Shown piece by piece: positions 22,955 to 34,774 of a stretch of DNA of 64,000 bases; within the stretch, counting starts at the first letter, position 1; each line of letters opens with the position of its first letter. The notes below the pieces were generated by a model. It did not search any database, was not told the origin of the DNA, and saw nothing but the letters and a program-made list of their open reading frames with translations. The position numbers and the translations under genes are program-made. The stretch is from Romanomermis culicivorax (Eukaryota > Nematoda > Enoplea > Mermithida > Mermithidae). The stretch is from the NCBI GenBank assembly GCA_963922205.1, contig CAWUHX010000092.1:248001-312000 (forward strand). Direction: 5' to 3'.

Positions 22955-23620
22955 TGTCGTATTATGTGCTCGTATACCCTCGGCTGCCTACCTGCGGTTC
23001 TTGGGAGATCCAATCTAGTACGGCCCCTGACGCTAACCCGGTGTTAGATACTGTCCTACTGCAGGTCTCAGAGGCGTAAGAAACAAAGATATTTATTTTG
23101 GGAAGTTGACAAAAGTGCAAATACAACCGTGAGCAAATGGTGAACACAAATACAAAATGCCAAAATATGAATACGAACACTGAACACCTCCCTAAGTCGC
23201 TGACCCTTCTTAAGTCCCTGTACGCAGAGTCCCAGGGACCTTCGGGTATCTTAATCCACGACCTAAGCTGAAGGCCTAAGAGAATGATCAGTCTACCTTT
23301 TGAACTAACACTCACTCTTCTCCTCAACCAAGTTTGAACGTCGAAAGTCCTCTCAGGTCGCGGGAGTTTCTCCAAACGAGTCCGCGACGCAAAGTCGAAA
23401 ATACACAACAATACGAGCAAATAAAAGGCGTCCGCTATCCTTCCACAGTCGCCACGAGTCTTCTTCGAAGACGCAAAGGAAAACGCGACCGGCTCACAAT
23501 AAGACGATTAATAATAATAATGAAACAAAACCGCCACGCGTCTAACATCGACTTTTCAGATGCATGCAAAACATTCACGTCACCATTTATGTATTTTTTG
23601 ACCCAAAAATGTATATGACA
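22955..23620 (-). mobile_element. LTR of a BEL/Pao- or Gypsy-like retrotransposon
   Basis: On the minus strand the segment starts TGTCATATAC and ends ATACGACA, and TTGGTGACCGTACCAGG follows immediately, resembling a primer-binding site complementary to the 3' end of a tRNA (Arg-like, from memory). AATAAA (plus 23090-23096) lies about 135 bp before the 3' end, as expected for an R-U5 boundary. It is richer in GC than the surroundings and holds no coding. About 200 bp of leader may follow to 22760, then the element is cut off. The 5' boundary at 23620 is chosen by the TGTC/GACA match and is less certain. Confidence 0.5.
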
Positions 23621-24049
23621 CAAACCGTTTTACTGGTTTGTTTGCCCAAGAATAAATGAAACCACTTTAACAACAAAGGAGCTTTAGAGACTAAAAGTGA
23701 GGTAGTTAGAGGACCAAAGGTCAGAGGAATTGACCCTCTGACAATACGATATGGTAACGACATAATTGAATACGATAAAATACGGTTGGTTTACTTTTTT
23801 TTGTTTTATATGGCCAAAAATTGTTTGTGTTTCAAAAGTTTAAGAGGTCATAAGGCTTCACGGCGTGGGTTAAAAGGCGTTGTTATTTTAGTACTGTAAC
23901 AATATTAAAAAATTGATTATTTTGACGTCTAAGATGGAATCGATTATATTTATGACTAAAAGAAATCCAACAACTTTTTCTCTAATCTGGAAAGCACAAC
24001 ATTGTTCACAAAGTTTATAGTCATCTGAAATCATTATGGTGCATTCGAA

Positions 24050-25298
24050 CTAATAACTAAAAAATTAAATCTATGTGTTGAGGAAGAGACAATAAAAAAT
24101 ATCAACGGAATACTCAGAAACTTTGAAATTCAAACTCAGAAACGGGGAAACATCAGAAATTGCTCTCAACGTACTAATTGAAACTCGCGGTGAAGGGGGA
24201 GTAAAATTTAATGATCCTAAAATAACAATACAGTCACTGAAAATAAAATGGATCTCAATACTACTAAAAGAAGAAGGGTGGAGTGGCCTAATTAAAAAAT
24301 GACTGAGAAAGGTTGGAGGAATAAGCGCATATATAAATGCTAACTTCTCATTGAAAGAAACAGACGTTAAATTCATCCCTTTTTATGAACAAATACTCAA
24401 AATAGTTCAACTGTAAGTAACAAAGCAATATTTGTGAGGACCTCTCACCTATGCAAGTAATTGCACAGAAAATAAATAACAACCGATTTATTAAAAGAGC
24501 TATAAAACACGGAATAACTATATTTATGACTGGCTACAAGAAAATTGGGGAATAAAACCACATGAGGAACTTACGACAAGTGGGGCTACTATAACATGGC
24601 TCCAAAATTTGACAATACAATATTCTATTCCACAAGACTGGAAAAAAACTTAAAAATCTGGGATTTAACAAAATCAGACGTCCAACTTGACCCTGTTTCA
24701 GTAATCCAAACAAATTTCAAGAATATAAAGAGATTTGACGAGGCTTATATTACGCCAAAAGGTGAAAAATGGAAATAAATAATGAGCATAACATCAGAAG
24801 AGATTGAAAAAGCTTGGAGGACATAGAAAAAATATCAGTTAGAAATAAGATATCAGAATTTCAGTTCGAAATGTTACACAGAATCTTAATAACCTCAGCA
24901 CTTCCAACAAAATACGAAATGAAAATATTTGCAGATTGTGCATACTGTGGTCTGGAGAAAAGCATAGAACACTTGCTTCGTTCTTGCCTGGAATCGCAAG
25001 TATTATGGGGAAAATTGAAAACAAAAAAAACAGATAGATAATGAATGTAAAATAAATTTTATAAACTCTTATATTGGGCACCACAGAAAAGACAGGACCG
25101 ACAACTAAAGCTCCGAATTTCATCATCTTATTCACAAAATGGTATATATACAAAAGCAAAGTCTCACAAAAAAGAACTAGATTTAAAGCACTTATTAACC
25201 TTATTGACTCTCAGATTCCAATAGTGAAGCACACACGTGAGTGTAAAAATACAAGCATTCCCGTACTGCTAGAAATGTTTACGGATCTAAACCCATAA
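24050..25298 (+). pseudogene. LINE ORF2 3' remnant (L1/Tx1-like tail)
   Basis: Broken frames carry typical landmarks of the C-terminal third of a non-LTR retrotransposon polyprotein in the right order: GGVKFNDPKIT..SLKIKWISILL near 24200, SIPQDWKK near 24640, then a reverse-transcriptase zinc-binding domain (FQFEMLHRILITS, C-x2-C in CAYCG, H and C in IEHLLRSC, LW) at 24855-25015, and NFIILFTKWYIYKSK near 25120. At least four frame breaks or stops. The catalytic RT core is absent, as in 5'-truncated copies. Confidence 0.85.
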
Positions 25299-25950
25299 AT
25301 CAGTCTCCTCTTTTGTTGAAATTGAGAAATTGCAAAAAATTGATAACTTTTCTTTGTATTATTCAGAAACACCGAAGATGCTTTTTTACGTTTACGTGTG
25401 TGAGGTAGTATTTTATATGTTGTTGTATATGTATCATGTATGTAAATAATAAAATCGCAAAAAAATTAGAGTACATTCGCACTATTACTATTACTGTCTT
25501 ACATTATAAGTTTACTACTATATTATTACATTATTAGTTAATTAACTTATTATTTTGCTACTTTATTACTTCTTCAATACTGTATTATTGGCCCACTGCG
25601 GAATGATTAAACACTGACAATTTGGCCTATAAGAAATTTTCACGCCTAAATCTGCATAAATTTCCGAAGCATTCGGAAGTTTGCCTACATCTCAAAAACT
25701 GAAACAGATATATAGACAAGTCGAACATTAAATTCGATGAAGCTCGCTGGCGTAAGAAAAGTTTCAAACAGGAAGGCCATTCCATTTGGTCCGTTTTCAA
25801 TTTATGTCTCAAGCGCTTCTTATAACAGCCAATATTGTAGTGCTCAAAATTGTCTGACTAATTTCTCCCGCAATACCTTTCAACCTTTCCCCCTTACTGA
25901 GATCCGGTATAGGCGAACTTACCAATTTTGATAACAGCTGAGTAAGGCCC
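25299..25950. other. AT-rich spacer
   Basis: Follows the LINE tail; includes TTATTA-rich low-complexity sequence around 25480-25570. No gene seen. Confidence 0.5.
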
Positions 25951-25952
25951 AA

Positions 25953-27445
25953 ATTACAGAACGCGGGTAAAATAAAAGTAAGGTAGAAGTAAAATCTCGG
26001 GTAATGTAACCCATGTTTAACCCGCCTTTTACCTGCTATTTTACCCGTGATTCTACCCATCTTTAACCCGAAGTTTTACCTGCGATTTTACCCATGAATT
26101 TACCCGTCTTTTACCAACGATTTTACTTATGTTTAACTCGGAAATTTACCCGACTTCCTTAGTTTTCGTATTACAGAACGTAGGTAAGTGGCGGGTTACC
26201 CAACTCATCATTTTTATGCATGTTTTTAATGGTTGAGCTTGTTTTTAGTCATATGAACAGGATATCCCAAAAGTAAAATGCCCATATCTCACAATGAGAC
26301 ATTTCTTACGGTTCAAAGCAATAGCTCTCATGACCATGCGCTACTTCCCCGATTATGTGAGCCATCCGCTCATGCTCCTGTAACTGTAGCTATCCTGAAA
26401 TAATAATTATGCTTTACTGTATTGTGTGCAGGAATAAAATTCATGCAAGGGAATTTTCTGACAAGATTACTGTGAGTGTAAAGGGTATTGGTTTGCTTAA
26501 TAATCACTATTTAGAATTCGCCATGCGCCAGAGTGATGAACTCACTGTGTAAGAGTGAAAATTTGTAAAACTTTACAAGAATTTTTGAGTAAAAAATTCT
26601 TCAGCAGAGAAGGATTTCAAAGACAGTGTTAATTTTTCGATTTACAAGCAATCTATAAAAACAGAATATATTGCATTTCAGTTGTTATAGCATAGATGGT
26701 ATTTGTTTATTAAGTCAAAAACCGTAGGAGTCATTGTTTTTTGAGCCTAAGGAGAATTTTATGGAAGATTATTCAAGCTTCAAACGTTTTCATCAAAAGC
26801 CACAATTTTAATCAGATTCACATATCAAAATGTTGATGTAAAAAACCTGTTGATTCATCTCAATGGAGTTTGAAAAGCAAAAGATGTGTTTCAAAATTGT
26901 TGCACTATCGAGTAATAGTGTAGCTCGAAAAATTGCTCTTCGACAATAACCCACTGGTATCACAAATTTATGCTGGTGCTGTTATACTGAAATATGTGCA
27001 ATGATGATCAATCCATTTCCGGAAAATCTGAATTTTCGGGCTTCTGGTCATTGCCATCACTAATGTCAGATTCAGTTTGACCTGTAACACATCGACGGCA
27101 TGCAAAGAACCAATCAAATCCGAGCCTTACGTGAAAAATATAAACTTCTTGTCAATATAACCCTGCTAATAGCAGGGTAAAATCGCAGGTTATTTTCATG
27201 TCTTTTTCACCAACTTTTTACCCAACTTATACCTTACCCACCTTCTGTAATCTCGATATGGGTAAAATCATGGGTTATTTTTTTCTACCGACGACTTTAC
27301 CCGTCTTTAACCCATGATCTTACCCGCGGATTCTACCCGATTTTTACGCAGCCTTAACCTACGATTCTACTCGACTTTTATTTACCTACGATTTAACCCG
27401 CCATTTTACTCTTACTCCTACCCACGTTTAACCCACTTTCTCTAT
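25953..27445. mobile_element. Element with ACCC/GGGT-rich terminal repeat clusters
   Basis: Two clusters of TTTAACCCG/TTTTACCCG-like words (25953-26215 and 27165-27445) flank about 950 bp of unrelated sequence. ATTACAGAACG(C/T)(G/A)GGTAA occurs at 25953 and 26170, and its inverted relative CTTACCCACCTTCTGTAAT at about 27236-27254. Together they look like nested terminal inverted repeats with many short subterminal sites. Coding capacity between them is not evident. Confidence 0.6.
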
Positions 27446-28425
27446 TTAGTACTATAGTATTTGTTTTAATGAGAGTTATGGGCATTATTCTATTGAGCAA
27501 AGTTTCCTACAGGTTGAGCACGCACAGTGAAGAACGTAACACCTGCCCGCATTCATGGTCAATCCTGACGGTCCCCCCAAGGACATTAGATCAATAAAAT
27601 TTAGACTCAGACATCCAAGGAAGTATAAACCGTCATGAGCTATCTGGTGAAAGCCACGAATGATGTTTGGAAGCGTCATCACAGTCATCGTTGAGAAAAA
27701 CGACATTTATTCCACTCTTCATTTGAAACATCATTCCTACGGGTTCATAAATCAATCGTTGAAACTACGTCCTTCCTAAATTTTTTGTTCATTTTGATGA
27801 AAAAAGTCATTATGCGCAGATTCTATATTTAGACCATACAATCCAAATCATCGTTCAGGCGCCTCTGAACAGTTGAACCCTCAAACGTCCATCCAAAAAA
27901 TAACATTGTGTATCATTTTGCATATCATAATTTATTTCTATAGTAAGTACGTTTTCCCTTAAATTCTTGTGAATAATAAAACTTCACGTTATACTTTTTG
28001 TGTGGACTGGAAATTTGTGAGTAAACTCGACTAATATTAAAATTGCTTCAGTGAAACATTTTACAGTAAAGAAAAACTTTTTTTGACGATATTACTTGTT
28101 TTTGTATTTTTTAATCCATAGACAATTTATAAATACTGACTGTAGACTTTGGGGAGAGATGCAATATAATCGGGACGATCACTTTAAATCTTACTAAATC
28201 AAGAAATTTGACATCAAATTTTGAGAGTAAAAGTCTGTTTTTTTCAGTAATGTTTGTAAATTGAACAATGACAAAATATAAATAATATCTACAAAATTCT
28301 ACGCACAAAGCTTCACTCAAAAAATTTTAGAAAGTCAGTAGAGGGTTTTACAAACCTTCAGTGTCAAACGACGACACGGCGAAAGTAACACATGGTGGAA
28401 CACTTTATAGTTTCATAATTTACTA
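27446..28425. other. Non-coding stretch
   Basis: The minus-strand frame 27485-27706 is open and richer in GC, but I see no family or splice context for it. The remainder is AT-rich. Confidence 0.4.
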
Positions 28426-28674
28426 TACTCCATTGATTTTGAAATGATCGATGCAGCGAGGACGCAGTCAAACTTTTTTTTCAAAATTATGGAAGGCTCG
28501 TAATCAATGATTTTTTTCATAACACCGAATCCCGGATGACCACTTTTTTCAATCATTCCAAGATGATCGAAATTGATTTCCCGATCTTAATCATTTCAAG
28601 ATGATCGAAATTGATTTCCCGATCTCGTTTGCCGAAACTCCGCCCACTGCATAGATCATTTCAGAAATAGAGTA
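28426..28674. mobile_element. MITE with TACTCCATT ends
   Basis: Ends TACTCCATTGATTTTGAAAT and the inverse of TACTCTATTTCTGAAATGAT are imperfect inverted repeats. Inside, a 43-bp unit containing AAGATGATCGAAATTGATTT is tandemly duplicated at about 28555-28630. Related copies: 6391-6580 and a fragment near 10177. Confidence 0.65.
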
Positions 28675-29610
28675 ATGCTTTGACACTTGCCCCAATAGGT
28701 ACGGTATAACGTGCATATTCCATAAACCGAAACTATCTGAAATGAAATTTAATTTCATAATTATCGAACATTATCCTTTAAATGCTTCTAAATTATGAAA
28801 CTGAATAGCAAGAGAACTATTTTTCAATTTTCTGCTGAACCATTTTGTCGTATATGGTTAAAAATTTGAGGTTATAACCAAGTAAGCTTTTTTTATCATT
28901 CTACCGTAGAAGCATTGCGTAAGAGTTGGACGAAGTACCAGTACAAAATTTAGCATCTTACAAAAAAAGACTGCATTAGAACTGAAATCCCTTTGTCTGT
29001 AGAAAATGAAACTTACTATAACGGACTGACTATTTGAAATGTCAGATACAGCGAACCAATGAAGCTAAGTTCAATTTGGAAAAATAGTAGGTTTATTACT
29101 GTAATCAATGAGAAGGCTTTCTCATCCGTTTGCGACAAGCAGACTGATTGTATATTTTCTCCAATTATCTGTTCAGATGCATCCTGGATGTTGATAGTTC
29201 TGTCCAAACTACAAAAATAGGCTTGATGTCGTTTTTTTGAATTTGGCCTCCACTTTGAAAAATAGAAATTCGTATTTTTTCTACGGTATAGAGTTTACCA
29301 CTCCGTAAACGTTGCATGTCAACTTGATCCTACTTTTTTGTTGTTGCTGCACCTGCCATAGCAAATGGACTATTGAAGAGTTTAACCATATTTCTTTGGG
29401 TAGTCTAGTGAAAATCAAGAAATAGAACGGACAGACAAGCTCACATGTACACACACGTAATCAACGTGCAAATAATGGGAAACTGTCAACTTGCACCCAC
29501 CTGTAGGTAGGAAAGAACTCAAGAAATGTTTAAAGACGTCGCCATATTCTCGCAGAAATAAAGAAATGTTAATTTTTATAGAAATATGGTGTCTCTCCAC
29601 ATGGGCCAAA
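28675..29610. repeat. Non-coding with dispersed repeat (29000-29225)
   Basis: 29000-29225 is the reverse-strand relative of 15440-15690. No gene seen. Confidence 0.45.
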
Positions 29611-30072
29611 AATCGATTGAAAAAAATTTTAGTTTCAATTAGAATAGTTTCTTGGGTAAATCGATGTCGTTGATTAAGAATATGATATCAGAAATTTTAT
29701 AGGAGCAAGTCTTTATGTCACATATCATATCACATATTATGGCAACACAATTTGCCAGGCTAAAGCAACTGAGCTCAAATCAAGATTTAAAAAGGCAACA
29801 AAATCAACAAAACTGTCGGCTTGGAACGTTCGGTTGTACTGAGATAGTTCATGAAGCGAAAAAGCTTATACATCGAAAAGAATACGAGGGTTTGTGGTGT
29901 ACACAAAAAACTTTGTAAGAATAAATTTTGATTGAACTTTGAAATTATTTTTATATGAAAAACGTTTAAAGACTTGCTCCCATAAAATTTCTGATATCAT
30001 ATTCGTAATCAGCGACATCGATTCACCCAAGAAACGATTCTAATTTGAACTCAAAATTTTTTTCAACCGATT
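29611..30072. mobile_element. MITE with about 105-bp inverted arms
   Basis: 29611-29716 and 29964-30072 are inverted copies differing at about ten positions, with ends AATCGATTGAAAAAAATTTT and the inverse of AATCGGTTGAAAAAAATTTT. The 250 bp between has a short open frame without recognisable homology. Confidence 0.8.
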
Positions 30073-30864
30073 TAAAATTACAATATGTTATATTCCTCCA
30101 TTTTCAGGGAATTCGACTGCATCACTTCGACGTTGATCACAGAGGAGCACGAACCAGATACAGTTCCAATATTTTATTAAATAAAAAGTCAGAAAATTTC
30201 GACATTGATAATAATTTTTTAGAATAAATGTAAAAAAGAATCATATTCGAGAGAAATAATTTGGTGAACCATTGTTTCAGCGTCTCGCATTATTTGTAAA
30301 CCGGTGGGTTTTGGGACTGGAACCTATGGCCGGACTGTGTACTATGCTGTCGAGCGAGACCGATTTGCAAGTAGTTTGGCAGTTCTAGCATAATGCTGCA
30401 GAGGCCTTCAGTTTGCAAATTTATGCCAAGAATACTCAACGTAACTGTAGGCAATTCAGCACGTTTTCCGATCCGGTCAGCAGCAAACCTGTGCTTTTTG
30501 TGTCAGACAGAAGCACTGTTTTTTTTCTACATTTGCACTATAATGTGGCAAAAAATCTGGAATGTGGAAAAAATTTTTGAGGTCTTTCGACAAATGTGGA
30601 AGAAAAATTTGGGGTTTTCGTATTGAAAAGATGCATTTTGGTGCATTTTAGGAGGTCCAAATCTCAAAATTTTCCGGCGCTTCGCGCTCGTACCAAGCTC
30701 AGGCGCGGCTTTTAGCATGCCTGCCTTCATCTACCATTTAATCTTTGATAGTTTTCATCATCTTAAACGTATAAACGTAAACGTATCTTAAACGTATAAA
30801 CGGACGTATTTCATGTTTAATTGGCAACCTTGCATATTAAATCGAAAATTATTTTTCCTTTTGT

Positions 30865-31065
30865 ACGAATCCTACTAGAGCCAGAAACTCATTTAAACTC
30901 AACATAGGCAATTCTCATCTTGACGTTGACATATATAGCTTTGCTAAACGAGTCGTTCACACATGGAACACATTACCCGACCACGTTGTAAAAGCGACTT
31001 CAGTAGAATCTTTTTCTCGAAAACTTAAAGGTATCGATTTTTCTAAATTTATACGAGGACATTAA
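30865..31065 (+). pseudogene. LINE ORF2 C-terminal tail (CR1/Jockey-like)
   Basis: An uninterrupted frame reads RARNSFKLNIG..., FAKRVVHTWNTLPDHVV, SVESFSRKLK and stops TAA at 31063-31065. The pattern R-x-x-x-x-WNxLPxxVVxAxSVxSFxxxL is the usual end of animal non-LTR reverse transcriptase ORFs. Only about 65 codons remain. Confidence 0.85.
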
Positions 31066-31209
31066 TATAATGATTTTTTTTTCATTTCTGTGTTGATTTC
31101 TCTTTTTCGTTCATCGGTGCGCGCGTAAGTGTACTTCTGTACCTGCATGTCTCCGTATGCAAATTAATTCGTATTGTCTTTCACTCACTCACTGTATTGT
31201 TTGATCTTT

Positions 31210-31640
31210 CAATCAGGGTTGGCAAGGCTTTGGTTTTTTGTTTTTGTTTTTTTTTGGTTTTTTAAAAAAATCAAAAAATTGGAAAATCTCTGGTTTTTTG
31301 GTTTTTTTGGTTTTTTTCCAAAATCATTGGGAAACTGTTTTTTCACATTAGTTAATCTTCTAGGCATGTATTGGTGTCTATCTAAATCAACAAAACAAAT
31401 TAGTTGAATTGGCTTCACTACAAAGTAGAAAAAAGTCGTATTTTTATGATACATTTCGTACTCAAAAGCAAGACCTCCGACCAGTTGGGGGGGGGGGTAA
31501 GAAAAAGTCGAAATTTTTCCCAAAAAAGGCCAAAAAACATACAATTTTTGGCAAATTTTTTTAATTTTTTCCCAACTGGGGGCGGGGGGGTTGGGGGGGG
31601 GTCCCCCCAACCCCCCCAAGTACAGGTATGCTCAAAAGAT
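31210..31640. repeat. Low-complexity tract with poly-T/G runs
   Basis: TGGTTTTTTGG repeats from 31228 follow CAGGGTTGGCAAGG, an end like that of the hAT element at 34983. 31487-31620 has G10 at 31488-31497 and facing G9/C7 runs around 31568-31618 that could form hairpins or G-quadruplexes. Open frames here on both strands are low-complexity artefacts. Confidence 0.6.
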
Positions 31641-32084
31641 GTAATATAAATCAATCGATGTCCTTTGTATCCATCTTGCAAGCACACATATTTAGTACAT
31701 GAGTCAACTTTGCTATAATTTGCTCACAAAAAAGTCGAGGCTAAATCTTTCGTGGAGTGTACTTCGACCATACGGGGTGACATCCATTGATCCATATCAT
31801 CATCAAAATGTTATAAAATATGATTGAGTTTAATATCTTGAATTTATTGTAATGGTAAGCTTTTCAATTTTCTTAGCTCGAAATTTCAAAATATAAATCA
31901 GATAACAATAATAAAATTTTATACAGATCAGTTAAGCATACTGTAGGTTAACAAAGAGAAGAGCTTTTGAGTGGCTTATTTTTATGTGACTTGACGTCGC
32001 TACTAAGTAGAAAAAATCGTGCAAAAATATGTATATCTATCATGCATCGTTCAAAAGGGAAAAGTGATCCATGTTACGTGTTTT

Positions 32085-32450
32085 TCCCTATATATATATA
32101 TATATATAGATAATTCATATTCGTAGTCGAAAATTGAATCTATTTGAACTTTCTGAACAATTCTAGAGTTATTTGAATTTTGTCAGCATTCCATTCTTTT
32201 TAGAGTCGTCGTGGACTATTTTCTTGCGCAGTTTTTTTCAGCTAAACCACTGACATGATTTAGTTGAAAAATAAGTTGGGCACGATTTTTACAAAAAATT
32301 AATGCGTTAAACGTTAACTTATCAAACTTTTGGCCTAAAAATTTTCCGCAGTTTTCAGTGTGTTTCTAGTAAAAATTTTTTTTGTGTGATTGGCAAATTT
32401 TTTGGCCTCTTGTGCCAATTGGCACAAATGTCCGTGCACAAAAAACGCTG
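32085..32450 (+). repeat. Dispersed copy of the 53.6-55.3 kb repeat unit
   Basis: ATAATTCATATTCGTAGTCG through AATTCTAGAGTTATTTGAAT to the palindrome TGTGCCAATTGGCACA (32411-32426) and GTCCGTGCACAAAAA matches 54055-54420 and 54895-55275. An (TA)n run lies at its start. Confidence 0.8.
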
Positions 32451-32558
32451 TTGCTATGATTTTTTCGCAGCGATTTTTCCACCATTTGGCTGAACGAAAA
32501 AGAGGTCAAAATTTTTTCGCAATTTTCGGCGAGTCGCTTTTTTCGCTCAAAAATGCTT

Positions 32559-32977
32559 CAGGGTTCATGCGCGTCCTTGAAATCCTTGAAATCCTTGAAT
32601 TGTCCTTATTTTTGAAAGCCGTCCTTGAAATCCTTGAATTGTCCTTGAATTCTGGAAAAAAAGGGAAATGTCCTTGAATTTTCCCAATGTTCAAGGTCAG
32701 AAGGCTATTTTGAAATCTGCAACTGCAAAGAAAAGAATTGCTGAAGAAATATGTGAACTCTTGATGAAAAAAAGGCGATTAGAAGAAGATCACAAAAAAA
32801 CAATGGCCTCATTGGAGTCCCAGATATCGGATTTGAAAAAAATATAAAATTGTTAGTTGAAAGAATAAGATTTTTTGATGAAAAAGTTGAAAAATGTCCT
32901 TGAAAAATGAAAAATTTTGTCCTTGAAATCCTTGAATTGTCCTTGAATTTCATTTCCATAAAGGCGCATGAACCCTG
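32559..32977 (+). mobile_element. hAT-like element, 419 bp (TSD TGCTT)
   Basis: Perfect 14-bp inverted ends CAGGGTTCATGCGC, flanked by TGCTT at 32554-32558 and 32978-32982. Subterminal TCCTTGAAATCCTTGAATTG words occur at both ends in opposite orientation. A 5-bp duplication would suit the 5-bp-TSD branch of hAT elements. Confidence 0.85.
32698..32847 (+). pseudogene. Coiled-coil ORF remnant inside the hAT-like element
   Basis: An open frame to TAA at 32845-32847 reads KSATAKKRIAEEICELLMKK and onward to LESQISDLKKI, a charged heptad-like helix. It looks like the C-terminal piece of a longer element protein left after internal deletion; the upstream part is gone. Confidence 0.5.
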
Positions 32978-33149
32978 TGCTTACTTCATCGTATTTTTTA
33001 GCTTGGTTGACTTTCTCATGCTTATGCAGTCAGTAATTTGCCAAAAATGAAAAAAAACAAAATTTATGGGTTTCATGCACCGTTTTCGGCATTGCACTTT
33101 ATAGCCCATGGAACTTTTTCCAAGTTTTTTAACGTGTAAGCTATATACA

Positions 33150-33524
33150 ACGTGCATGTATATACGAAGTATAAGATAGTGTAAACCACTGTTTTTCCCC
33201 CGGGGCCTTTTCCCCAAATGGGGAAAGGGGTCAAAATTTTTTTCCCTATTTTCCCGAAGTCGTTTCTTTTCGCTTAAAAATGCTGACAGACGCTTTATTT
33301 AGGTGTTTTTGAGCCCTTTCTTGCCTTCTGGTGTTTTTAGACCCGTTAATTCATTAAACTTGGGGAAAAAATTGAAATTTTCGAGTTCAAAGTCTAATCT
33401 ACTAGCATTGGAACAAACTTTCAAGCAAACTATCCAAAAGCATAATGACTTTGAATTACATGAGAAATCAATGGTTAAGTCCTCTATGATGACAAGTGAG
33501 AACCCAAAAGAGATGTTAATCGAT
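33150..33524. other. Spacer before the pogo-like element
   Basis: The frame 33303-33575 is open but runs into the transposon end and has no recognisable homology. GGGGAAAGG-like words here recur at 34880-34930. Confidence 0.4.
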
Positions 33525-33526
33525 TA

Positions 33527-34774
33527 CCGTAAAGTGGGGCTACTTTGGACAAAATTCAATTTCAAACTGATGTAACTTTTGATACGACTGATCAAGTTTC
33601 ATGATTTTTTTTAAAAGATCAGTCATTAGGCATACAATCATCATACAGACAAGGGAGGATGCAACTTTGTTGCATCCTCCCTTTTTTTAAAAAAACCATG
33701 TGTCCAAAGTTACCCCATGTTTGGGGCTACTTTGGACGGCGGTAATTTTTCATTATAAAGTGTTATCAAACTAATTTTTAACAATAATTGAGGCTACTTT
33801 GGACAAGTAAAACATTTTTAAAAAATAAAAAAATGCAAAACAACTTCACAACACCAACATAACGAAGTTACCACGACTTATAAGTCGTAAAGTCACTGAT
33901 TTACGCGATGAGAATCATATCGAATCTTTAAAGGCACTAAATTTTGACTGAATACTGACGATATCACTTTCACAAATCGAAAAAATCGACCAGACACCGG
34001 TTCCGGAGGCTTTGAAAGCTTGAGCAAAATTTTTTCGAAAGGCACCCAGCATGCATCTTTTTTTGTTGGCCAAGTGAACTGATTGCGATCACTTGGCTGC
34101 AACATGAACGAAACAAAAACATCTTTTTCTTCGTTTGAAATCTTTTCGATCGTTGCAACGTACCAACAGGTTCTTGATGCTTTTCCTTGGCCTTGTTTGC
34201 TAAGGTAGACTTAGGAATATTAAACGCTGATGCAGCTTCTCTCAACGGCATTCCATCTTTAACACACTGAACAGCATCAGCTAAGACGCTAGCCGAATAA
34301 TTAATATAATTTCGAGCACCTAGCTTTCGTTTATAAACTCTAACCATTTTTAAATGCTGAAAAATATTTAAACCATTTGTCCAAAGTTACCCCGCGACCA
34401 ACAGATTTCAAGTTTATCTAAACGACTCCTCCACGAATCATTATTGAACTCATGCTAAAACTGATAATAGAATCCTAAACTAGGTTGTTTGAGGATCAAA
34501 ATAAAAAAAAAATTAACGCCGGAACTTGACTTTTGAGCTTACACTTGCAAAAGTTTGCGTACAAACCTTTTTACTCAAAAAATTGTAATTTTTAAAAATG
34601 TAAATTGCTACAGTAAGACGATGGTTATAAAATAAGTCAACTGTACCAATGTTGTTGAACAAAAACCAAACTACAACATGATATAAAATTTATTTGCAAG
34701 AACATATTTACAAAACTTAGAAATCGCACCAAACGAGAAATGTAAAATTTGTCCAAAGTAGCCCCACTTTACGG
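33527..34774 (-). mobile_element. pogo/Tigger-like DNA transposon, internally deleted
   Basis: Ends CCGTAAAGTGGGGCTACTTT (33527 onward) and its exact inverse (to 34774) form terminal inverted repeats of about 27 bp, flanked by TA at 33525-33526 and 34775-34776, the Tc1/mariner target. Related words (TGTCCAAAGTTACCCC, GGGGCTACTTTGGACG) occur as internal sites at 33702-33740, 33787 and 34377. A perfect 15-bp hairpin lies at 33651-33683. 1248 bp. Confidence 0.95.
33893..34347 (-). pseudogene. Deleted pogo-like transposase
   Basis: Reading from 34347 downwards, the N-terminus has a pipsqueak-type helix-turn-helix: YSASVLADAVQCVKDG, then LREAASAFNIPKSTL. After about residue 47 the sequence jumps. 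In the next frame it reads DACWVPFEKILLKLSKPPEP, which resembles the C-terminal end of DDE transposases of this group. The whole catalytic DDE domain is missing, with a frame change at the join. The product could at most bind the element ends. Confidence 0.8.

Noticed and set aside
22962..23420. 152-codon minus-strand frame
   Set aside because: It lies within the LTR and shows no protein family; LTRs often contain open frames by chance.
31209..31687. Minus-strand Gly/Pro-rich frames and plus-strand Phe-rich frame
   Set aside because: Created by homopolymer G, C and T runs; no coding character.
32092..32107. (TA)n run as a promoter
   Set aside because: It is a simple microsatellite at the start of a dispersed repeat with no gene downstream.
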